From positions 62,001 through 126,000 of the forward strand of contig JADNRX010000046.1 in the NCBI GenBank assembly GCA_015501595.1: 64,000 bases of DNA, written 5' to 3'. This stretch comes from Hymenopellis radicata (taxonomy: Eukaryota; Basidiomycota; Agaricomycetes; Agaricales; Physalacriaceae). The position numbers were made by a program, and so were the translations under genes. This document shows positions 46,974 to 57,372 of this stretch, in pieces; position 1 is the first letter of the stretch, and every line of letters begins with the position of its first letter. Below the pieces are notes generated by a model. That model ran no database searches, had not been told where the DNA came from, and saw nothing but the letters and a program-made list of their open reading frames with translations.

Positions 46974-48002
46974 ATGGCGAATGTTGAGGGTCAGAGCGGG
47001 CGTGCCATTTTAGGAAGGACGCGATTACCTCTGTCTAGACGGCGTTGGTGTCGTTCTTTGCGGGTGTGTTGCCCGGTCCATCTGGATTTTGCTTCGTCCG
47101 AATCTACGATTATGCGGTCTGCCAACAAGATTTATATTCACGTGGAAGGACTACTGGCGGGCAAGCATAGAGAGGTCGTCAGTTTTGATGACCTTGGGTA
47201 TTATCTGCGGTACAAGCCGCTCTTTGGATATCGAGACGAGGGTGTGGTGGGAGTTGATATCTGTTTTGGTGGCGGATCGGACGAGGGAAGTATCGACTTG
47301 GTGGTCGACCTCACCGGCGCGATGGAGGAGGATGTTGACGCGCGGCTTTCTGTCGAGTCTGTAAAGGCTAATCTTCCGCCGTCGATGGGTCTCCGCATCG
47401 AGCTCTCGGAATCGAGGCATTGGATGCTGAATGGCCTCATACTCAATCCAGTGATCCTACCGCTGGCGACGTGGTTCGTGAAGAAGCAGGTAGAAGGGAT
47501 GTTGGAGGGTGTCATTAAGGCTGCCGTAGAAGAGATAGGTTCGTTGGCGCAGGTCGTCGCCGTCGAGACGAAAGAGAACAAGAATATCATGTGGGGCGCT
47601 ATCACGCATGCGATTGGGACGTTACTTCCAGAGAGCAACAATGAGACGAGACTGGAGCCCACGGTGTCCCTCAGGGGTGTTCAGATGGATATTGTGGCGG
47701 AGGGTGAGGTGCCAGATACTACGGCTGTGTTGGCTGTTGGAGTCGTGCCGCAGCTGCTTTCGGCGAAGGGCGAGCCGGCACCATTAGAGTCGCCGAGCGG
47801 GATGTATGAGTGGGCGGTGGATGAGATACAAGACGCTGAGGAGAGGGTTGTGGGAGAGGTTAGGAAGGCGGAAGTAGCGGTTAGGGAGGGTGCGGGTACG
47901 CTCCGGGAGGAGATGGATGATGCGCCTGAGAGGGTGGGGAGTGAAGAGCCGACGGTTGAACGGATATGTGGGTGGAGGAGTGATGTCTTTGATATTGCAT
48001 GA
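46974..48002 (+). CDS. HAM1-like protein, C-terminal part
   Basis: An open frame of about 340 codons. The segment KIYIHVEGLLAGKHREVVSF through YYLRYKPLFGYRDEGVVGVD, and SRHWMLNGLILNPVILPLAT with FVKKQVEGMLEGVIKAAVEE, resembles the C-terminal domain of fungal HAM1-like proteins (large proteins thought to bind lipid) as I remember them. The last ~90 residues are Glu/Val/Arg-rich helix (EERVVGEVRKAEVAVREGAG). Family members are usually far longer, and I could not find the N-terminal domain upstream, so this is a truncated gene or one whose 5' exons I missed. The ATG at 46974 is a guess; the first ~45 residues look non-homologous. Confidence 0.5.
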   Translation: MANVEGQSGRAILGRTRLPLSRRRWCRSLRVCCPVHLDFASSESTIMRSANKIYIHVEGLLAGKHREVVSFDDLGYYLRYKPLFGYRDEGVVGVDICFGGGSDEGSIDLVVDLTGAMEEDVDARLSVESVKANLPPSMGLRIELSESRHWMLNGLILNPVILPLATWFVKKQVEGMLEGVIKAAVEEIGSLAQVVAVETKENKNIMWGAITHAIGTLLPESNNETRLEPTVSLRGVQMDIVAEGEVPDTTAVLAVGVVPQLLSAKGEPAPLESPSGMYEWAVDEIQDAEERVVGEVRKAEVAVREGAGTLREEMDDAPERVGSEEPTVERICGWRSDVFDIA

Positions 48003-48314
48003 TTGAGCAGTGGATTCTGTTTTCCGCCGTTTAAAGGTGCCATGCTATCGTTAACTGGTACTTAGGATAATCTTAACATTCTACTTTGAATCATGAGCAG
48101 CAATTAATTCTCAACGAGACTAGCGGAAACTATGTTCACTTGTTCGCGGCAATCATACTAGATGACACTTTCTTCATAATGTACAGTCGCGTACTAATAC
48201 TGATCAGTTACCTACCTACCTTCTACCTAGCCATACACTCTGAATCCATTTTTCACTCCTTTACAGCCGTCGTGGTGCGTCCCACTCTTCTTTCCAGTTA
48301 GCGTCTGTCTGATC
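48003..48314. other. Spacer between convergent genes
   Basis: AT-rich 3' flanks of the HAM1-like frame and the DUF6535-type gene. No other feature seen. Confidence 0.4.
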
Positions 48315-49052
48315 TCATCCCAGCGGATGACTGCTCAATTCCTCCCGCCGAACCTGTCCTTGCGCGCGATCGAGATCGTTTTTGAACGCCTGCCACCGCA
48401 TACTCAGTTCTTCCTGAAGTTGGCAGTGTTCATCCTGGCGAAGGCCTCTCAGGAGAGATATGCCCCCGTCATATTTTTTCAAACCCTCCCAGTATTCGCT
48501 CTCCGGCCGCATCATGTTTGTTACGAGGACCTCGACATCCCTCAGACCCTCTTCGCTCAACGCATCCGAGTCTCCTGACCAAAGATCCTGTAGGATTTTA
48601 TACATATCTGGTAGTAGCCAACCTACCGCCGATATGGTATATGTCATCTCGGAAGGAAGCGAGAGCACAAGGATAGTGACTTGTGCTAGAGAACGAACGG
48701 TAGAAAGATACCGTTGATTCTCGCTCAACTCCTTGTTCAAAGTCCCGTTCGCTGTGTCTTCGTGTGATTCCATGCCAGTGGTGTAAGTTGTGCAGACCAC
48801 AGCAATGTAGCGGGCGAGGAGAGAGTGAACGAGCCGATTGCGATGGTACGGAAAGAGGTTATTCAGGAGATCATTTGTGCGCAAGAATTCAAAGGCCTCG
48901 GGAAGGCCAGAACGAATCCCATTATCCGCCATCGTGACCGCGGGGAGAATGTAATGGTAGCTATCCTCCGAAGGCGATGTCTCCTGAGTCAACACCTGTG
49001 CCAGCAAAGATGAAATAAACGACGGTGAGAACCACGCCTTATATCCATCCCT

Positions 49053-50172
49053 TAGTGAATAGCCCGGGTCGGAGCACCCGGTCCGGGTCACGGATGCGGG
49101 TGTGTCAGGGTCCGGGTAGGGGTCTCGGTCCGAGCACCCGCTGTGACCCGCGTCACCCTTTCTTACCCGTTCCGTGGTCCAGTTGGACTACATGTCGTAA
49201 GAATAATAATAGTATATATTTTTATGTAAATTATGCTATTTTATTTGAGCCCCAACGAGCTCATCGTCACGCCAAAACCACGTCGCGAACGAATTTCCTC
49301 GATCGCCGAGGTGGCCGAACGTTCCGGCAACTGCCGGATAACGATCGATCACCTCAGATCGCATCTCCTTGGCTCTTACCACCACAGCACGACCTCACTG
49401 TCGTGCTCGTCGGCCCCAGAAAAATTTCTGGGCTTCTCTGACTTATCTTTTATGTTCTCCTTCCCTCTCATGGCGCGGTTTGGCTGTGCGCCGGCCGCTG
49501 CGCCCACGGATACATTCCGGGGCGCGTTCTGGTGTTCGTCTTCGCGACGACACCAATTCAACAAGGATTCGGGAGCGTGTAAGCCCTCACAAGCGAGGCA
49601 GCAGTACTACTGGATCATTTACTCGTGCATGGACTGTGTACTTGGCTCAGCGCCAACCGCTGCCTGGACCGCCGTTCAGCTGAATATCAGTGCCGACTGC
49701 TGCAGCTCATCGAGGCGTTGGAATCCGGGCTGGAGGGCGTCGCGGATGCGTCTTAGCTCAACCGGTGCGTTCTTTATATTCTAACTTATGCATTGTAGCT
49801 CATCTTTGCGCGCCTGCAGCACCAACGCCACATCGTCGTCATTGCCGTCACGCCGTCTCTCCTCTTACTATAATCCCGTTCATACTCCCCCACCAGACGT
49901 ATTTTCTGCCCTCTTCCCCTCTCCCCCGCCCAGTACCTATGTCGTGTCCCTTCCCTGTTGTTCAACAACAGGGTGGGCATTGACTATGTACATCGTGCCC
50001 GTCGATAGCCCCCCTGCCATTGCCGGGGGGTCGTCGGCGTGCACGAACAGTGACAACCCGAGACAATCTGCGCGGGTGACCCGCACCCGCACCGCGGGAC
50101 CGGGTAAGTCGAGGGTACGGGTAGGGGTCCCAACCGAAATACCCTCGGGACACCCGCGCTACTCACTACTGG
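49053..50172. mobile_element. hAT-like non-autonomous element (1.1 kb) inside the DUF6535-type gene
   Basis: The left end is TAGTGAATAGCCCGGGT (49053) and the right end, inverted, is TAGTGAGTAGCGCGGGT; four extra bases (CTGG) follow on the right before the duplicated CATCCCT (49046-49052 and 50173-50179). The duplicated block is 7 bp, with the eighth position mismatched. Subterminal regions carry GGGTCCGGGT-type repeats. The core at about 49250-49770 matches the core of the 36255-37551 element in opposite orientation (for example 'gtaagccctcacaagcgagg' and 'gccggataacgatcg'). No transposase coding is recognised. Confidence 0.82.
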
Positions 50173-50892
50173 CATCCCTATATCCGGCTTGGAACTCGAA
50201 CCCGGTGGTGAGTGACAAGGCTTTCTTCCGAATGTCATCCAGATCGCTCCATTTGGGTGGGATAGGCAGATCAGAGAACAATCGGGTAACTACAAGGAAA
50301 ATGATATGACGCTTTTCGCTTTCCGAAGGCGGAAGGTGAAGAAAAGAGGACAGTATTTCATGTACTGCACCGTGGAGGGCGTCCAGCGCAGCAGGATACT
50401 CCTGGGCAGACCGATATTGTTTGTCATGTAGGACCACAAACCAATAATAATTTACAATAGCGATCCGAATTCGAAATCCTTTATCCTTCATCACCCAGGA
50501 AGACGAGTTGAAAGGCGGAGGGATTAGAATACCGTAGGCTGCATCGGAGACCCCGGGGTCAAAAGAGGAAAGTGCCAGGCGCAGAACCATTTCAATCGAA
50601 TTATTCAAGTCTTCGTGACCGAAAATAGCTTTGTAAGTCACGGCATTACTGTCATAAAGATCAGCATTGGGCTCGGTGTTGAAAGAGTTTAAGATAGAAT
50701 GTGGAGTGGTGCAAAGACGAAAAAAAATGGCCATCTCCCAAGGCTTGGGCTGCCGCTCAAAAGGCCAGGGCATTTGTGGACTCGGATGTGTTCCGCGCAA
50801 TTGCATACTTAAGTAGGGCTGGGATAGCACCACCCTCTGAAAGAAGCGCAACCATACCCGCGGATGAAGGAGAAGTCCGGGGTGCTGGACTA

Positions 50893-51125
50893 CTGTACAC
50901 TTTAATTCAATTCGTCGGTCACGGGTCACAGAGGATCCGAAATCGACGAAAAGTCACAAGAGTCACAGCAAAAATTGAGAAAAAGTCCCCGGCGGGGCCC
51001 CCGCCAGCCTCCCGCCGCAGCTCCGCCGCGGCGGCAATTACCATATATGGTAATTCGACGAAACCATAATTTCGTCGGACCGGTCACATGTCACATGGCC
51101 CGACGAATTGAATGAAAGTCTACAG
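50893..51125. mobile_element. 233-bp MITE with TA duplication inside the DUF6535-type gene
   Basis: Termini CTGTACACTTTAATTCAATT and, inverted, CTGTAGACTTTCATTCAATT, both continuing CGTCGG, flanked by TA at 50891-50892 and 51126-51127. The centre is a GC-rich foldable tract (gtccccggcggggcccccgc). It is the same superfamily type as the MITE at 8265-8517 (TA target, CTGTA start), but otherwise a different family. Confidence 0.9.
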
Positions 51126-52989
51126 TACCCTCTCAGCCTCGATCGACGAATAGTATATCCGGAATCCGAACTTGAAAGCAATGGCAGAAGCCACAAGTTG
51201 TGGTGGCAACGTTTCCGGCATGACTGACTCCAGATTAGTAACCAGTCTCCGTTCCGTCTCAGAAGACACGCCACACTGCATGACAACAGCGGCTCGCAGA
51301 ATGCGCTCGAGCTTCTGACCAGCAGCTTGAGAGCCTGTGTCGTTAGCATCGGCGAGCCGAACACCCAGACGGCCCAGTTCTTCAGAGTCCGGTGCAAAGG
51401 CATGTACATATGATAGGGGTATTTCATTTGTGTATTTGAACGAGAAACTGCCAATTGCCTGGTGAATCAGACTTCGAGCCGTGCTGTTGGCCGTGGTCTT
51501 GATCATCCTGTGCAAGACGTCAATGGCATACTCGGGTCTGCGACGAATGACCGCAGATTCCGCATCACGCCGCCAATCTTCACGGAAGGAGGGTGGTGAC
51601 TCGGAGTGAAGCCTCACAATGAATTGCGACACGGAGGAAGGGATGTAGAATAGGCTGGAGATGAAGAAAAGCATATTCGGGTGAAACAAGTACTTGGCAT
51701 AATTTGTCGACGGTGTTCTATAAGGACACTGCAAATAGATGGCAGACATGACATTACTGACAATGTAAGCGCCATAAGTCATCGCAGCAAGCGAGCCGGT
51801 GATGTAGGCAAGGGGTAGGTATAGTTGGATGAGATAAACTGTCAAGCCGACAAAGAACAGACCGAGAGACAGATGCATAAGGCTAGGGAGTGTTTCGGTG
51901 ATGAACGGGACCCCCCATTTCTCGTATCCATCGTACCGATACTGTCGTATCATGCAACGGTCGCGGGGAGGCCCAGAGATTGCCGCCATATACTGGTGCA
52001 TCCATTGCTTAACGAGGGAAGCGACTAGCGCCGTGATCAAATTGAGGGACAAGCTGGTGTACCATAGCGCATTAACCACAATGTATGGCCAGCTAGGTGT
52101 GAAAGGGCTATCGGGGGATGGAGACACCGGAGCGAGATCAACAGACGATCCATTCCCGATCGCGCGCTGGACAACCAGAAGCTCGTACATGATGGACGAA
52201 GACAGCTGAGCATAATCCGGTTGCAGCTGTGCGGAAACCAGCACAAGAAATGATGTAACCACGGCTGAGAAAAGACCAGCCTAATGTCCTGATTAAGCAT
52301 GGGATCTGTTGGAAGAATCAAAGATACTCACGAAAACGAGGAGGACATCTACGATATCCTTAGTATCTTCCGATAGGACCCCGTCGAATATGGCGAACTC
52401 ATCGGCACACATTCTCCACACACGAGCATCCGGTGCAGTTTCTTCGTTGATGGGATCTGGAGCATACTTTGCCTCGTAGTCGAAGGGATCAGGGACTGGT
52501 CGACTTGATCAGCAAGGGATCATCACGGAGCAACAAAACATACTCACTCCGAGTCGCAGTCGCAGTCCCAGGCTGTGGGCGGCCATCGGTCGATAAACCG
52601 AAATGCTTCCTTTTCCTGGGGCGACGCCTGGATGGGAGGACTGGAGCGATATCAACAGCTCCTCCATCGTGCGTCGCATTGTCCTCCGATTCAGAAGACT
52701 CATCGGGCTCCGCTTGCACTGCGATAGCAGCGGGAGGGCGCTCTGATGGCGCATTGGTTGACACTTCCTCGTCAATGTTAGAGACAACAGGCATGAAGGG
52801 TACGAAGATGTCGGCTGAGCTGAGGGAGGTAGGGGGCAGAGCGTCGTCGTGGAAGGGAGGCAACAGCACTGTTACGCAACCAGCCGCATGTTGGTGTCAG
52901 TCGGTGCCAATGTCCACCGGTATCAGTGTACCATCCGTCTGAACCAATCGCGGTAACGCCTAACCAGAGTCAAGAAGCGGAATGGGCAT

Positions 52990-53990
52990 TGCTATTGAGC
53001 ATGTGACATGCGAGTTGCAGGATTGTAAGATTAGATAGATGCCGAACCGTCGACATAGCCAGTCAAGGAAAGAAGAGGAATGGCAAGGATCTGTCGCGTT
53101 CATATTCAAATACCTACAACATGTCTTTGTTGTCAATCGCTGGTACTAGACTCACTTTGCCGGTGGAAAGTCGCGTTTTGGACGGTTCGTGTATCAAAGG
53201 AAGAGTACTGAGGCTCAAAGAAGAAGAAGAAGAATCATAATGGCATCCCAGTGATTATTTGATCAACCGACAGTCCTGCACCACGTGTATGTCCCATGCA
53301 GGGGGTTCCCGGCCGGTAAATCCGTGAAATCAGGGTCTGCCTTGGGGTTCAGCCCTGCGGCAAAGTCCGTACACCATCGCTGCCTCTGTCTCGAGGTTTC
53401 CGTTGATTGTAGTGCCCATGAAATGGCCACAGAGGTCATATGAGGGAGTAGGGGTTCTTTTTGGCATCGTGCTTGACAGGCTCATAGTGAATGGGATACG
53501 GAATGCTAGGTGATTAGTTAGCCATACCTCAGCGGCGTAATTTACAGTGATTAGACATAAAGGTAGTAATTACACAAGCCCCGTATGGCGCATCTTGGAC
53601 ATCGTTGAGTACAGACAGCAACTAACGATGGCAGTAAGATGGTTGAACGTCAACGCTCTCTGAAGCCTGGTCCCCCTGCTTACCCACTTGCTGACTAAGG
53701 GACCCCCCTCGACCAGTGGATTTCAAGGCACGCCAGGACAGAAACCGCCTGGTCCCATGACAGTTTGAAGCGGGTTTTGCCGACGGCAGAACTAACCTAT
53801 CTGACCTTATCAGTACTTGACGCCAGCAGTATGTTCCTGGTCAAATTCCTCGTTCAAGTGAATCCCCAAATCGCTCGCGCCAGCGAACATCCTTTCATAC
53901 CTTGATCCAATTCAATCGAGTCTATACGAACGAAGTATGTACAATGAGACATATCAGGACTACTAGTGTATTCAATCAACAATGCCGTCC
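52990..53990. other. Intergenic, nothing recognised
   Basis: The promoter side of the DUF6535-type gene and the 3' flank of the next minus-strand unit. There is a short GAAGAA-type run near 53217. No gene supported. Confidence 0.4.
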
Positions 53991-54010
53991 AGCCCTTCCA
54001 GATAATCCTG

Positions 54011-54456
54011 CTAGTTCCTGTTCTCGCTACTTCCCTCTCGCCCATCCTCAAGCGCCGGAAACCTCGGCAGACCATCAAAATAGAAGTTTGTCAATGTGAG
54101 GTTTTGCAGCCGGCTAATTTCCTCTTTAGACAAGATCCAAGACGTGGCGCCGTTCATCAAAATCTTGAAAGAAAAGACACGGAAGTCAGAGGCATGTTTA
54201 GCCCGCTCCGGGAGTGCGTCGCAGAGGCGGGAAACGAACATAAAATTCTGTGGCTGATAATCATAACTTTGTGCCCAGGGCGCGTGTTCAGGGCACAAGG
54301 AAGGAAGGAAAACGTCGAGGACTTTGGTTTGCTTCCTAGAGCTACAAAGAACGGGCTGAGAACATCGTCATGAGGCTCCGCCCCTTCCCACCATAAGACG
54401 CGCATATCGAGGACCTCAAGACGCCCACCCACATGGTCAATGACAGTTGCTATCAC
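54011..54456 (-). pseudogene. F-box/LRR gene fragment (3' end), duplicate of the 59.7-61.4 kb gene
   Basis: Pieces in different minus-strand frames correspond to the C-terminal end of the F-box protein at 59739-61369: GRLEVLDMRVLWWEGAEPHD matches LKVLDMRVRWSKGAARDD; QNFMFVSRLCDALPERAKHA with SDFRVFSFKI matches HNFSFVSPVFEAITERSRYP with SDLRVFSFTM; ISRLQNLTLTNFYFDGLPRF matches IARLKDLNLTEFRFERRRYG. The frame breaks and missing 5' four fifths mark it as a relic. Its position just 3' of the first desaturase copy mirrors the arrangement of the second pair. Confidence 0.8.
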
Positions 54457-54558
54457 TATCTAAGACCACCTACTCAACGCGAGCAAGAAGTATCATACAT
54501 TCATCAGAACGGTGCGTTCATTTTCTCTAATTAGGTCATCATGCATGAACAATCATCA

Positions 54559-56204
54559 TCATATCTCCAACCCCTTCCCACCCTTCCTCGACCCAACATC
54601 CTCCTCATCGCTCCAGGCCGTCGTCGAGCCCGCATCCTCCCACATATGGCTCAACTCCGTGTGCTGCGCGACCCACAGACGTTGGCTCGGCGGCACTGTC
54701 TTGGCGATATCCAGAATATGGGGGTATCCTCCGTGGAGGATACCGACGCGTTTCATGGCGAGCAGCTGAAAAGAAGAAGGGTTAGTTAGTTTTGGTAGAG
54801 GAGGTAAAGGCAGGCAGGTAGACGTACGTTGTGAGCTGCATTGGAATGCTCGTAAACGCCACCAAAGAACGCCGTCGTCGCGTCCTTACCGACGAATCGG
54901 TTGATGAGATGCGCACCGCCAGGGTGTTCCTCAACGAACGTCGACACATCGTGGATGAAGCCCGAGATGAGGACGAGTGGGCGCTTCTTCGCTTGTGCTT
55001 GGACTAACAACACCCAATTAGAACTTGGCAGTTGAACGTATAGAAGACAGAAAACTCACAGCTCTCGAAACTAATAATCGGCAAATCATTCGCATTAACA
55101 GGCCACTTGATCGCGTCTTGGACCTTCTTCAAGCGCTTCAGCTCCATGGTGAGGACACCCTTTTGAATCTCGTTCGACGGGAAGGTCTTGAGCTGCCATG
55201 CCAGGCCGATCTTGTACATGCACCAGATGAACCATTTGGTGGGATCGTATTGGTACCATTTGATGGCATTGCGGTAGTCGGTGGGGAACTGCAAAGAGAT
55301 TAAGATAGGAATGAAATGGTGCATGAAGCGACTTACCTGGTGGTGGAAGTTGTGGTATCCTTCTCCGACAGTGACGAACGCGGTTATCATATGGTTCTTC
55401 GGCGTATGCTTGTCGTCGAAGGGCGTCTCGCCGAGCCAGTGAGCGAGCGAGTTGACGCAGAACGTAGACTAAAAGCAAAGGATGAGTGACGATGGACGAC
55501 GAGGAAACGAAGTACGCGCACATGATGAACAAACACCAAGCGACAGACACCAGCGAACACAAATCCGCCACGCGCATCTCCCCATCCTAACCACGCCACA
55601 AGCGTCGGGAAACCAAGACCCATGAACAGAATCAAAGGCAGATAGTACCGATGCTGCCACTTGACAACAGCACTCTTCGACAAATCGCTAACATCCGCAA
55701 CACCAGGCTTTCTCCTCGGCCTCACCAGCATCCACCCAACATGCGAATAAAAGAACCCTCGCAGCGCGTTATACGGATCGAGGTCCGTGTCCGTGTAACG
55801 ATGATGCGCACGATGGCCGCGCGACCACCACTTGATAGATCCCTCAACAGCGCCCGACCCCGCCATCGCCAACCCGTACTCCAATATCCAGTGCGCGTTG
55901 TACGAGCGATGCGCCCAGAGCCGGTGATACCCTGCAGTGATGCCCAGACCAGTGATGAGGTAGTAGATGAAGCTCCAGACAGCGGTCTGCCATCGGAGGG
56001 AGGTCGTCAGCGCGCCAATAAACCAATAATCGGCATGCTGGTGAGGATGGTAAACGAGAGCCAGTTGATTTCCTCGCGCAGCGTTTTCAGCGTGATGGGC
56101 GGAAGGGGTTCGACGTTCTTGAGCGTCTGCTCGATGTAGTTGTCGGGCACGTCGATGTCGATGGGTGTGAGCTTGTCCCTTCGAGGAGCCATTTTCTTGG
56201 ACAT
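54559..56204 (-). pseudogene. Delta-9 fatty acid desaturase with cytochrome b5 domain, copy 1 (one frameshift)
   Basis: From ATG at 56204 (MSKKMAPRRDKLTPIDIDVP) to stop at 54559, with introns at about 54797-54830, 55010-55060, 55290-55335 and 55470-55530. This is the stearoyl-CoA desaturase family, which introduces the first double bond into acyl-CoA at the ER. Histidine boxes: HRLWAHRS, HRAHHRY and HNFHHQ; then the DPTKWFIWCMYKIGLAWQLK segment and a C-terminal cytochrome b5 domain with FVEEHPGGAHLINRFVGKDA, ending GGKGLEI. Near 56018-56024 the bases 'ccaataaacc' lack one base relative to copy 2 (MPIIGFIGALTTSL there), shifting the frame after MPIIGL. All else is intact, so a homopolymer error in the sequence is a real alternative. 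If genuine, the gene is dead. Confidence 0.85.
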
Positions 56205-56460
56205 TGTGGGGGAGATGGACAAATCATTTTGAACGTATTACTCGCGCTTATATGCGATGCCCAAGCACAGGCGGTGGCATGTTGGACTCGGCCCACGGCT
56301 AGACCGGCTGGAGCATCCAGAGCCGCGGCCATCGACCCTTTGGGGCCCGGGGACGCGGAAGATTGGGGAACTGCCTATTTTGGGCGATGTGGGTGGATGT
56401 AGGTCCAGGCTTCCGGTCCAAGATGGCTCTTTTGGGCCGACGGGGATGTCGGAGACAAGC

Positions 56461-57372
56461 AGACTCCTTCCCATTCGCTCTTACGCCCAGCGAAATAATC
56501 TCACTTCCTTGGGCGGTGGAGGGAAAGATCTAGCAATGTATTTTAATCTAATCTACTTGTTATCTATTTGTTATCCCTTATCTCCCTTATCTTAGCAGTC
56601 CCATCAAACCTTAATTATTTAGCTAGGGCGTAAGAGCGACTGGCATAACTTGCAAGGTTTGTTTGTTTGGCTGCGGCGTCTTGCGTGTACTCGCTGCTGA
56701 GACTGGTGGGCTCCACCTACTCCTGCTGCCTCATTCGTTTGCTACTGCATCATGTAACCTTGAAGGAATGAAATTGATTTATTTCCCACTGAATAACCGT
56801 GTCCGCTGTTTCAATGGCTGGTCGTGCACTGGCGAACCATGACTGTAAGCCGAAAAATATGCAACAGCTTATCCCATGGTCGAGGCATGGTTGGGCATGG
56901 TCCTGTTGCAGCCTTCCCCCTCAAAGGGTCAGAAATTCCTTGCAATCAAGAATGCAGTCAACACTGAACAGTACTGTCGGCGCAATGGGTTGCTGACAGT
57001 GTTGCTGTCGCTGAGACTGCATTGACACCGTCAAGACACAGAAGACTATTCCATTTTTGCATATGGCATGTATCAGTATAGAGCTCACAATGACTTATAT
57101 GTATGGATCTGGCCACCCGACGCCCGTCGCGCGCTGGTCGCCCGTGGCCGCGAATGTGCTGGATGGTGTTGCCAAACAAACAGCACCCTACAAGTTATGC
57201 CAGTCGCTCTTACGCCCTAGCAGAATAATTAAGGTTTGGAGTACTTACATAAGCATCAAAATACGATCGAGGGTTCAATTCGCGTTCAAACCAAATATAT
57301 TTTACGCCACATATTACTGTACAGGGATTTAGGATTATTCTGCTGGGCGTAAGAGCGAATGGGAAGGAGTCT
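56461..57372. repeat. Nested inverted-repeat complex (foldback or MITE pair)
   Basis: The outer arms 56461-56491 and 57342-57372 are inverse copies (31 bp, containing CCATTCGCTCTTACGCCCAG). The inner arms 56608-56652 and 57191-57235 are also inverse copies (45 bp, containing GGGCGTAAGAGCGACTGGCA) with a few mismatches; similarity continues into GTTTGTTTGGC. Each side thus looks like a ~165-bp unit with its own CGCTCTTACGCCC / GGGCGTAAGAGCG ends, yet the ~115-bp interiors of the two units do not match. It lies immediately upstream of desaturase copy 1 and is absent from copy 2. Confidence 0.8.

Larger units (their letters stand above)
48315..52989 (-). pseudogene. DUF6535-type membrane protein gene interrupted by two transposons
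   Basis: Start proposed at 52989 (MPIPLLDS, spliced to VLLPPFHDDALPPTS). After a disordered acidic N-terminus come PDPFDYEAKYAPDPINEETA, RVWRMCADEFAIFDGVLSED and VDVLLVFAGLFSAVVTSFLV, then several membrane helices (YIVVNALWYTSLSLNLITAL, LMHLSLGLFFVGLTVYLIQL), the hallmark of DUF6535 proteins of mushrooms. A MITE (50893-51125) splits GTA|GTC and a hAT-like element (49053-50172) splits AGG GAT; removing each with one duplication copy keeps the frame exactly. The total would be roughly 1,040 codons, ending at 48315. As it stands, translation stops just inside the MITE (51120), leaving the membrane domain but not the helical C-terminal half. Function of DUF6535 is unknown. Confidence 0.85.
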
